This document shows positions 43,199 through 55,500 of a DNA stretch of 64,000 bases, one piece after another. Source of the DNA: Tridacna crocea (taxonomy: Eukaryota; Mollusca; Bivalvia; Cardiida; Cardiidae). Made by a program: the position numbers and the translations under genes. Position 1 is the first letter of the stretch. The number at the start of each line of letters is the position of its first letter. A model generated the notes under the pieces. The model searched no databases, had not been told where the DNA came from, and saw only the letters and a program-made list of their open reading frames with translations. Location of the stretch: NCBI GenBank assembly GCA_943736015.1, contig OX031065.1:24938427-25002426 (forward strand), written 5' to 3'.

Positions 43199-43204
43199 TT
43201 TATT
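43199..43204 (-). terminator. Poly(A) signal AATAAA (minus strand)
   Basis: TTTATT on the plus strand, 57 nt past the stop codon of the Mieap-like gene. Confidence 0.55.
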
Positions 43205-43260
43205 CAGGGGTATTAAGAAATATGATGAAATAATCATTTTTATGCATTACAGAAAAACAT

Positions 43261-43551
43261 TCATTCCTTTCTTTCCGCAATACCCTTAGCTATCATTTTG
43301 CCACGCTTGTGGACATACATGGGAGGCCAAACAACATAATCCATGTAATTTCCATTCGGGTAAAGGAATGGCTTAAATGTTTCAGAGTCAAACTCCTCCC
43401 TGGTACCCGGTTCAGAGAAGTCTATATAGACTGGTTCTCGATGCATGTTTGTTTTCCAGCATAAACTGACACAGCTTCTGATGTAGGTCATCATTTTGGG
43501 TTGGGATTCTGGGTTAATATTGAACTGTCTTGCAATCATATCTCCAAGTTC
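43261..43551 (-). CDS. Mieap-like gene, last coding exon
   Basis: Acceptor TTCTATATTACAG (minus strand), phase 0, stop TGA at 43263-43261. It carries the core of the C-terminal domain: YIRSCVSLCWKTNMHREPVY, NGNYMDYVVWPPMYVHKRG and KMIAKGIAERKE. An H3 MITE begins 33 nt upstream of the acceptor. Confidence 0.9.
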   Translation of the reverse strand, partial: ELGDMIARQFNINPESQPKMMTYIRSCVSLCWKTNMHREPVYIDFSEPGTREEFDSETFKPFLYPNGNYMDYVVWPPMYVHKRGKMIAKGIAERKE

Positions 43552-46500
43552 CTGTAATATAGAACATCTAAAGCTGTTAAACCTTAACCCTTTACTCCAT
43601 AGATACTCATTTCTATGCATTGCTTGTAGGAGCCTTTGGAAAACATTGTGGCAAAAGGTGAGATTGCTCATGACGAGCAATTTCACCTTTTGTCACAATA
43701 TTTTCTATGCTATCAAAGGTGTCATACACACATAAGAAATGGTTTCATCCTTACTGTTATTAAGGGTTTATTAAAGATTTCATAGAAATGCCTTATGGAG
43801 TAAAGGGTTAAACCCCTTTAATTAGCATCCATGTTTCAACAAGTCTATAGCGGAAACAATGTGTGAAAAGGGCAAATTGCCAGCAACATGATTGTGTAAT
43901 TTATACATTTCCCATAGTGTTTTCTATCATTGAATATTTTTACAGAGGAAACGGTGGGGAAATTGTTAAAAATATGAAATTTCTACTTTTACTACAATAT
44001 TTTCTATCCAGTGACATACATTTACCGGTATCTAAGAGGAAATAATTGAAGTAAAGGGGAACCTGCTAGCAACATGAAATTTATACTTTTCCCACAGTAT
44101 TTTGTTTCCTTTAACATTATTACCAAAATGGAAATAATGTAGAAAACAGAGAAATTGCTATCGACATAAATTATCTACATCAAAAATGTTTTCTATGTTA
44201 TCAGAACTTTACCTCATCTGTACCAATTTTGAATTATGTCTGCTACATGTGCTTTCCATTTGATGTCTAATTTCTGCCTGTTCAGAAAAGGGCTGATATT
44301 TGAGTTCACTTTATTATTAGAGCAGTGGAAGTTATATATGTCACGGTCTCACCTATATATCCTTTACAACACAATCACAAGCTAAAATGGCCCTAAGAAA
44401 GAGGACTTTCATAAAATATTGTGGGATATGAAGAAGGTGCTATTTAATTTGCAAATATTGTGGAAAAGGGGAAACAATGCTGGTAACCAGCATTTTCTCC
44501 TTTTTCAACAATGTTTTCAACCCTTTTAGAGACGAATCAAATTATCTGAGACACATTTGATTTTTAGTCTATCAGATTAGGCAACTCCATTAGAGTAATT
44601 TAACTCTTTACTACAAACGACATAATTTTAGACCAGTCTAAATTGAAAGCAGTTAAGGCAACTAAATTAATGTGACTGAAAAATCGAAATTTGATTTGGG
44701 AAGGGTAGAAAACTTTGTGGGGAAAGGAGGAAGTGCTGGTACCCAGCATTTTCTCCTTTTCCCACAATGTTTTCAAAAGACTTCTTTCTCAGGGTTGTTA
44801 AAGGTAGGGATTGTGTGGTAAACAGTTCAAGTGATAAGTTGGTTTATAAGCACTACCGGTACTTGTTTAGGTCATTATTTCCATCTTAGCAGATAATCAA
44901 ATGAAATGTCAGGGGCCATGTGTGGCTCTGAGTGAAAGAGTGGGACTTGCAACCTGAAGGCCCTGGGTTCAAGACACACTTAACTCTTTACCATACAATC
45001 CCGACTTTTAACGACCCTGACAAAAAAAGCCATTTCAAAACATTGTAGGAAAAGGAGAAAATGCTGGTAACCAGCATTTTCTCCTTTTCCCACAGTGTTT
45101 TCTACCCTTCTCAAATCAAATTTTAATTCTTTAGTCACATTTATTTTGTCGTCTGCAAATGTTTTCAATTTGGACCTGTCTATAAATGTGTCGTTTGGTA
45201 AAGAATTAATCCCCTGGGGTTCTTTTGGGGAGTGTCCTTAGGTAAGATACTTCAGAGCCCTAGCCTAGTATTTGTAAAACCCAGGAAGTGCATGAATATG
45301 TGAACTACTTTCATGACATGGGTGAAATAACATGATATACCAGTAATGAAATTGGCGTAAAACACCATTCAATCATCAATCAAATAAAATCCAAGTCATG
45401 GATATGATGCTAAAAAAGGCATAATGAATCATAAAAACAGGTAATGGATGGATAGCTATCTAAATTTCTGACTGATTTTATCCTTCTATAAAAACCAATT
45501 GCTTTCCAACTAATTTTATCCTTCTATAGTACCAACTCTGAGTCATTGTTCCTTTAATATAATGGCAAAGTTATAGGGGTGTCACAAGACCACAGGGGAC
45601 AAAATTGATACAGGAAAGATTAATCCTTTTCCACAGAATCCCAACTTTTGATAGCACTAAGGAAAAAGCATTTAAAAGCATTGTGGGAAAAGAAGAAAGT
45701 GCTGGTAACCAGCATTTTCTCCTTTTGCCTCAATGTTTTCTAGCCTTCCATAAGCAAATTTTTTATTCAAATCTATTTTGTTGTCTGGAAATGCTTTCAA
45801 TTTGGACAAGTCTAAAATTTTGTCTTCAAGTTAAGGGTTAAATCAATGCCAAAGACCACTGAAACTTTATTACCTTTGCAACAGAGTCAAGCATTCTCCA
45901 GGCACACTTCTGGCGGATTTCATAAAAATTCTTCAAATCAAACATTGACAAAGTGCTGTTCACAAAAACAGGAATCTTTCCTCCCTATGTAAATGGAAAA
46001 GATAGAAAAATGATTAGCATTAAGCATTCGTAAGCAATAAGAAGGCTAACTGAAGCCTAGTTAGTGTTTGCTTGGCTGAAACAGCCAGCCATGGGAAATA
46101 GAAGATTTTACATGAGTGTTTATGTTTTATCATTTTTATCAAACAAGTCAGCTGAAATTATACTACTCGAGACTTGGTGAGTGTCATATACCTTTTATTC
46201 AACATTTCTGATAAAATGATAATACATATACATGTACAGAAAAAAGAGAGATTTTAATCATCACAAGTGACATAAAAATCAAAATCTTGCATCATCACCT
46301 TCAACCTATATATTGTTCACGAATCCATTTTTACAGAATGTACACTGGTCCAATATATATCTTCAAGACAAAAATTCTGGTCAAGTTTCATGAGTATCAC
46401 ACTAAAAGTATGGCCTCTAGAAGCTAGTACAAAAGGTTTTCCAAGATTTGACCTAAAAACTTAGTTTTTGACTCAACATGATTCATTTTCAACCTCTATT

Positions 46501-49500
46501 GAGATGTTATCAAGACAAACATTTTGACAATCTTAAAAGAGTTTTTACTAAAAATGTGGCTCCTAGAGCATACAATTTTTTTTCTTAGATATAACCTACT
46601 GACCTAGCTTACAACCTAACATGACCCATTTTCAAAATCATCTAAGATATCATCAAGACAAACATTCTGACTATCTTTCAAGAATTTCGGACTGAAAATG
46701 TGGTCCCTACGGCATACACAAGGTTTTTCAAGGATTAAGTCTGGTGACCTAGTTTTTGACCAGACATAACCTATTTTCCAAGTTGTTCAAGGAATCATAA
46801 AAATTATCATTCTCACCAGCTTTCAAGAGTTTTGGGCCAAAAATGAGGCTTCTAGAATATACAAATAGTTTTTTCTAATAGTTGACCTAGTGACCTAGTT
46901 TTTGACCTGACATGATCCATTTTCACACTTGTTTGAGATATCATAGAGACAATCATTCTGATTAACTTTCAAGAGTTTTGGATTGAAAATGTGGCCTCTA
47001 GAATGTAAACAAGAGGACCATGATGGTCCTATATCGCTCACCAGAGTACTAAGCAGTAAAGGTCTACAATGAAGATAAATATCAAATATTGAGGTTCAAG
47101 GCCAAATGATAATGAAACAAGAGAGGCAAATTATTGCAAGATATGCCCATCCCACCGGCAGTTGTCGAGGAGGTATAATAGTTGCAAAGGGCAGGCAAAC
47201 AACAAACATGTTCACCAGTTCTCAAGTCAATTTGACATACCAAATATCAAAGCTCTCCGAAGAATTTTAAAGTTTTCCTTTTTTGCTCCTATGTTTAGAA
47301 CTTGTGACCCCCTGGGCAGGGCCAGTTTTGACCCCTGGGGCATCTTATGAACAAACTTGGTAGAGGTCCACTAGTAGATGCTACATACAAAATATGAAAG
47401 CTCTACACCTTCTAGTTTCAGAGAAGAAGAATTTTAAATTTTTCCTTTTTAGTTCCCATGTTTAAACATGTGACCCATGGGGCTGGGCCAATTATGACCC
47501 TAGGGGCATCATTTGTATAAAATTGGCAGAGTTCCACTAGGAGTTGCTTTATACCAAATATCAAAGCTCAACACCGTCTGGTTTCAAATAAGAAGAATTT
47601 TAAAGTTTTCTTTTTGTTTTCCCATGTTCAAACTTGTGACCCCTGGAGCTTGGCCAGATTGGACCCCAGGGGCATCATATGAACAATCTTGGCAGAGGTC
47701 CACTACGAGATTCTCCATACAAAATATCAAAGTTCTAAGCCTTCCAGTTTCAGAGAAGAAGAATTTTAACGTTTTCCTTCTTTGTTCCTATGTTAAAACT
47801 TGTGAACCCTGGGGCGGGGCCAGTTATGACCTCTGGGGCATGATATGAACAAACTTGGTAGAGGTCCACTAGGAGATGCTACATACCAAATATCAAAGCT
47901 CTACTCCTTCCAGTTCAGAGAAGAAGATTTTTAAAGTTTTCCGTCTTTGTTCCTATGTTTCGAACTTGTGACCCACAGGGCAGGGCAAGTTTTGACCCCA
48001 GGGACATCATATGAACAAAGATTGTAGAAGTCCACTAGGAGATCCTACTTACCAAATATCAAAGCTCTCCATCTTCTAGTTTCAGAGAAGAAGAATTTTA
48101 AAGTTTCCTTCTTTATTTCTATGTTTCAAACTTATGACCCCCGGGGCGGGCCAGTTTTGACCCCAGGGACATCATATGTACAATCTTGGTAGAGGTCCAC
48201 TAGGAGATGCTACATACCAAATATGAAAGCTCTGCACCTTTTAATTTCAGAGAAGAAGAATTTTATAGTTTTCCTTCTTTGTTCCTATGTTTCAAACTTG
48301 TGACCCCCGGGGCGGGGCCAGTTTTGACCCCAGGAACATCATATGAACAATCTTGGTAGAGGTCTACTAGGAGATGCTACATAGGAGATGCCACATACCA
48401 AATATCAAAGCTCTATGCCTTCTAGTTTCAGAGAAGAATATTTTCAAAGATTTTGCTATTTTTTTTCCTTTTGGTTGCCATGGCAACCAGAATTATGGGT
48501 GGAATTCAATCTCTTGAACAACTTTGGTAGAGCTTCACCCAAGGAACATCCCTGCCAAGTTTCATCAAGATTGGCCCAGTGGTTTAGGAGTAGAAGATGT
48601 TTAAAGAAATTGTGGACGACGGACATTGGGCGATCACAAAAGCTCACCATGAGCACTTTGTGCTCAGGTGAGCTTAAAACAGTGTAAACTAATATAAATT
48701 CACCCGACATGTACTTTTTTCACAGTCATGTAAGGTATGAGTAATACAAGCATCTTGACAAATTTTCAAATTTTTTTGGACTGAAAATTTGACATCTAGA
48801 GCATACACAAGGTTTTTTCAAAGATTTGACCTAGTTTTTGACTTGACATGAACCAATTTTCAAACTCATCCAAGGTGTCATCAAGACAAACATTTTGACC
48901 ATCTTTCAAGAGTTTTGGACAGAAAATGTGGCTTCTAGAGCATACTTTCTAAGAACTGACCTAGTAACCTAATTTATAACTAGACATGACCTATTTTCAT
49001 ACTCACTGAAGATATCATTGAGACAAACATTCTGACCAACTTTCAGGAGTTTTTTACCAAAAATGTGGCCTCTAGAGCATACACAAGGTTGTCAAAGATT
49101 TGACCTAGTTTTTGACCTGACATGACCCACTATCGAACTTGTCCAAAATATAATCAAGACAAACATTCTGACCAACTTTCAGAAGATTTGACCTAGTGAC
49201 ATAGTTTTTGACCTGACATGACTCATCATCTAATATATTTGAGATATTATCAAGAGAAATATTCTAATAATATTCAGGGGTCTGTGGTCTCTCAGGCAAA
49301 GTTTTTTTAAGATTTGATCTAAAGACCTAGTTTTTGACCAAACATAACCCATTATTGAACTCATCTGAGATATCAGCGAGGCAAACATTCTGACCAAGTT
49401 CAGCGAGTATCAGACTGAAAATGTGGACTCTAGAGCATACACAAGGTATAAGTTGATGCCTACTTTTCCAACCATGTTTTCGAGCCTAAACCTACTTTCT

Positions 49501-52500
49501 GAGGCATATTTCATTTCTCATCTGCTAATACTTTAATGTTGACAGTTCTAAAATTTTTACACACACAGCTTTCTATGCCATACAGAAATTTTAGCAAAGA
49601 GCTGTGTTTTCACTTCTTCAAATTGGCTATAAATTTGAGAATGAGTGCACAACATTTTCTATTCTTTGAAGACAAGGTTCATGTATAGGGTAATAGCTTA
49701 TCTATTATCTGTAAATGCTTTCAAAATTGTGAGAGTAAAATTTTGTTGTGTGCTGAATACATATTCTTAACCCATTACCACACAATCCCTACTTTTGACG
49801 CCACTGAGAAAGAAGACTTTTGAAAACAGACCAGCATTTTCTCCTTTTCCCACAGTGTTTTCTACCCTTCCCAGAACAAATTTCAAATTTTCAGTCACCT
49901 TTATTTTGTCGTCTGCAAATGCTTTCAATTTGGTAACCAGCATTTTCTCCTTTTCCCACAGTGTTTTCTACCCTTCCCAGAGCAAATTTCTATTTTTCAG
50001 TCACCTTTATTTTGTCGTCTGCAAATGCTTTCAATTTGGACCAGTCTAAAATTTTGCCATGTGGTAAAGAGTTAAAACACTTACCTCTGCAGAGGCATCA
50101 GGTTTGTCAATCTGCAAAGATGTGATACTTGTGTTCATGGACTCAATGTGACGTTTGGAGTACTTCTCAGTCATTGTGTGGGCAGCCTGTATATGAAACG
50201 GGAAAGACTTTATGATACTCAATACCCCTATACTATATAAGCCCAAATTTTCATAAACATGAAAAAGAAGGTCCTAGAAAACAATTATGGAAAAAAGAAA
50301 TTGTCCGTAACCAGTATTATCTCCTTTTTCTACAGATATGCAGTCTCGCACATTAATTAACTCTTTACCAAACGACAAAATTGTAGACTGGTCCAAATTG
50401 AAGGCACTTGCAGATGACAAATTATATGTAACTCAAAAATTGAAATTTGTTTCCAGCAGGGTAGAAAACATTGTGGGAAAGGAGAAAATGCTGATTACCA
50501 GTATTTTCTCCTTTTCCTACAGTGTTTTCAAAAAGCTTCTTTCTCAGGGGTGTCAAAAGTAGGGATTGTGTGGTAATGGGTTAATTAATTAACCCATTAC
50601 CAAACGACAAAATTTTAGACTTGTCCAAATCGAAAGCATTTGCAGACGACAAAATAAAAGTGACTGAAAATTTGAAATTTGTTTTCAAAAGGGTAGAAAA
50701 CATTGTGGGAAAAGGAGAAAATGCTGGTTACCAGCATTTTCTCCTTTTCCTACAGTGTTTTCAAAAGGCTTCTTTCTCAGGGGCATCAAAAGTAGGGATT
50801 GTGTGGAAATGGGTTAATTAATTAAGGGAGATATTCTGTTCAAAACAGCATTGTAATCTGCCAAATTTCGATCAGCACACTACTCTCAATTTGATCAAGT
50901 CTAAAAATTTTTCATTTGGTACGGGGATAAATCTGAAATCTGAATCTGAAATCATATAACTAAAGATCAGATTTGAAAATGACTTTTCATAAAATTGAGG
51001 AAAAAAAGCATTGAACCTTAAAGCAATGAGTATAGTATCCAAACCAACAGTTTACATTTTATTTTATTTTCTGCTGCAAGTTGGTTTGAGGAGGTACTGA
51101 GTTAACCCTGAAAGCCCTGGAACCACCTTAAGTTGTTTTTGCAGACAGTACAGATCAAGATCAGACAGCACAGAACATGCAGTCTGATCTATGATCTACA
51201 CTGTCAGCAAGTATCTTACATACTCTACTGGAGAAGACTTTGGTTTAGAAAAATTAACCCTTTCCGAAACAATCCCTGGTTTTTACGGGTCTGGAATAGT
51301 AGCTCCGATACAGAAGCTTTTTAAAAAAACATTGTGGGAAAAGGAGAAAATGCTGGTAAACAGCATTTTCTCCTTTCCCCACAATTTTTTCTACCCTGCT
51401 GGAAACAAATTTCAATTTTTGAGTTACGTTTATTTTGTCGTCTGCAAGTGCTTTCAATTTGGACCAGTCTAAAATTTTGTTGTTTAGTAACGGATAAAAT
51501 CAAGGGATTAATTTCTGAAAGTTACAAAATGTTGTGGAAAAGGGTAAAAATGATAGAGCTGACAGGTTTTCTTTATATATGCAAAAGGGATCTAGATTAT
51601 GGCCCAGATCTTTGTCCACATGTCTGTCAGTAATTTGGTCTCTGCTTTCGATCTCCTAGTTGTACTCCATGTCCGATTCATATTTCCCAAGCTGGCATCC
51701 AAGCTAGGTTTCAAGGACGTCATCTTAACCCATTACCACACAATCCCTACTTTTGACGCCCATGAGAAAGAAGCCTTTTAAAAACACTGTGGGAAAAGGA
51801 GAAAATGCTGGTAACCAGCATTTTCTCCTTTTCCCACAGTGTTTTCTACCCTTCCCAGAACAAATTTCAATTTTTCAATCACCTTTATTTTGTTGTCTGC
51901 AAATGCTTTCAATTTGGACCAGTCTAAATTATTCTCATGTGGTAATGGGTTAAAAGGGTCAAAAGTGAGATGCTCTTGAATGATTTTGATTTATTGTTGC
52001 CACCAGCTCCTCATTTGGGAGACTCTCCCAGCAGGCTGTTAGTTATGTTAAAGGGGATAGAGTAAGTTACAGCATGAGAGCATCCTAAATTATGCCTATT
52101 TCTTTAACATGCTTGATGTGCAGCAAAGTAACACGAAACCTGGTTTAACCCTTTCCAAAACAATCCATGGTTTTTATGGGTCTGGAATAGTAGCCTTTTG
52201 AAAACATTGTAGGAAAAGGGGGAAAATGCTGGTAACCAGCATTTTCTCCTTTTCCTACAATGTTTTCTACCCTATCAGAGACAGAAATCATCTTTTCAGC
52301 ATGAGTTGAATTGTCGTCTGCAAATGCTTTCAATTTGGTCTAGTCCAAAAGTTTGTCGTTTGGGAAAGGGTTAATGTCCAATCTGAAAGACTATAACTAA
52401 TTTTTGAAAACCTAGCCATGAACCAACAACCTCAAGTGTGATGAAATTTCCTACAACAAGTTTAACAGCCTACCATTTGAGCTGTTCTGACTGGAGTCAC

Positions 52501-55500
52501 ATGCTGTTGACAGCTTCCTGCGAGCATTCATTGCCTACCTTTGCAGAGCCCTTGTTCCCTTAATGTTTGCCCTAGGGCCGTTAGAATGTGGAAAATTTCA
52601 ATACAGAGTTAACCCATTACCATACAATCCCCACTTTTGTTAACCCTAAGAAGGAAGCCTTAAAAAACATTGTGGGAAAAGGAAAAAATGCTGGCTAACC
52701 AGCATTTTCTCCTTTACCCCCAATGTTTTCTATCCATCCCAAGACAAATTTCAATTTCTGAGTCACATTATCTTGTCGTCCTCAAAATTTTAATGCTTCC
52801 ACTTTGGACCAGTCTAAAATTTTGTTGTTTCGTAAAGAGTTAATGTTTGCCCTAGAGCCATTAGAATGTGGAAAATTTCAGTACAGAGCTAATCAGATAT
52901 TTTCTAGAACACTATGTCAAAAGGGGCATTCGGATAAAATATTGTTCCAAATTGGCCTGTGCAGTACGCACAAGCTGGTCTGAAACATATGTAATTTTCA
53001 GTTTTGCACATGTCTACTGTGGCACAAAATCTACTGTATTTGTAAAAAGTGCCGGACTGCACAGGTTTATCCAAGATGACACTTTACGCAAATGTCCAAA
53101 TGCCCCTCTTCGCGTGTTGCAAGCCATATAATAAATGTAAACTTGACCTTGAGAATATCTAAAAACTTCTGCACAGTTTCCTTTACATCCTGTGATCCAT
53201 GTTGTTCTTCCAGCTCATCTATAGCCATTGTATAGTGTTGTTCATATATAGTCCTGAACTGTTCACCCAGTTTGATAGGCTCTAGATCACTCTCTGTCAC
53301 CCTGTCTTTATCATTTATAGTTCGACATTCGCTCAGACTGGGAAAAATTATAAAAGTAGATCTAATTAACCCTTTACCACACAATCCCAACTTTTAACAC
53401 CCCTAAGAAAGAAGCTTTTTGAAAACATTGTGGGTAAAAGTAACCAGCATTTTCTCTTTTTCCCACAATGTTTTCTTCCCTTCCTAAAAGAAATTTTAAT
53501 TCTTCAGTCACATTCATTTTGTCAACTGCAAATGCTGTTAATTAGGAAAAGTCTAAAATTTTGTCATTTGATAAAGAGTTAAATCTCCACCAGATGACAA
53601 AATTTTGGACTTGTCAAAGAAAAAGAGATCTGTGAAATTCATTTCATGCCTATTTCCCTGAAGAAAACTGTTTCACTCTACTTTCAATTTAAATTTCATG
53701 GCAACATTTTTTGTGCATGTACGTAAGTCAAACAAAAATACACCTATGAACGTGGATGTTTTAACACTGATCAATAGACAGTTTATAAGATAAAGTTTAT
53801 GATGCAGGATTTCAACTATAAATAGAATCTTACATCTACTCAAGTACCATTAATTTTATCAAAATTTTTTACTAAGAATAATGCACGAAAAGGCTCCAAC
53901 CACATTGTTTTAGTCAATTCATTCAATAAAGTTGATAATACATGATCCTCTACGAAAGATTATCAGTGTAAAATAATTACCATAATCAAAGTGTCTATAA
54001 TAAGGTATAATCATAGTAAAGTGTGAGTATTCATTTCTAAAACATTACCCTTTTGAAAGCCCAATGCCTGCCAAATATTAACATATGTAACGAGAAATTT
54101 CACCTTTTGTAACAATGTTTTCTATGCTATCAAAAGGTGTCATTTACACATAAGAAATGGCTTCATCCTTACTGTTATTTATGGTCAATTATAGATGCCA
54201 TGGGAATGCCTTATGGGGTAAAGGGTTAAATGGCATGAAAGAAATGTACAGGTCTGCAATTTATACAAAGACTTGTTCATGTTTGACCACTAGTGGGCCT
54301 TTGATCCGACAACAAAATTATAGACTTGTATAGATAAAAACTGTAAGGTGGGGGTTCTTTTTTAAGAAAATTTTAAAAAATTTGATTACTAAGATGATAT
54401 TTGATCTTGAACAAAACAAAAGATACCAGAGTAAGAAAATGTTGGCATTTTCTCCTTCTCCATCAATAATTGTATTTTTTCTGTAGAGTCATTAAAAAGG
54501 AACTGTTTTTAAAGAGCTATAAGTTTCATGTTTTGTTTTTGATAGTTCAAAATTCTCTCATGATTTAAATTATACACTATCTCAAAATTTGATACATATA
54601 TTAAAACTATGAGGGACACTTTTTAAGTTCGTAGAGTAAGCCTATAACTTTTTAACGCGATTATGAAGTTGCACGATTTTTTACACAGAACTTGCGTTCT
54701 CGAACGGTGTCACGGTATGCGGCTTACGAGGTCCACGTGCGCGCTGCACTGGGTATTTTCAACACGTGATTTTATACAGTATAGTAAAATATAGCGTTCA
54801 ATATGGATGGAAAAATCTCTGAACAGAGGTATATTATAAGATTCCAGCACAGCTAGGGTTTCCGCCAACAGAAATTCATGCTGATTTGCAAAAATATTAT
54901 GGGAATGGTGCTTTAAAATACGCTACAGTTTGCAAGTGGGTACGTCATTTTAATGATGTTCAGGAGTCAATTGAAAATGACCCTCGGGTGGGTAGGCCGG
55001 TTTCCGTTTTGATGGAAAAGAATGTTGCTACTGTGAAAACGTTAATTGAGGAAGACGCATGTTATACCATGCAAGAGATAGAAGAATTAAGTGGCATTCA
55101 TTCGTCAAGTGTTTTGAAAATCTTAGGTGAACAACTTGGGCTACGTAAGATCTGCGCGCGCTGGGTGCCCCATTTGCTCACTGACGAGCAGAAACAAAGT
55201 TGGGTTAGACTTGCATCGCAAGTTATAGAAAAATATGATAAATGTGACACACGTCATTTGGAAGAGATAGTTACAGGTGATGAAACCTGGATCTATCATT
55301 TTCAACCCGATTCTAAGGCTAAAAATCAGGTTCGGGTTTCATCTGAGGGCGACAGACCTATCATTGCACGCCGTTGCAAAACATCAAATCCCATGTTGTA
55401 TGCGATATTCTTTGATTCGAAAGGTCCAGTCTTTCAAATTTCAGTCCCAAAAGGTAGTTCTGTCACTGGAAAGTTTTACAGGGAAAGTGTTCTTACTCAA

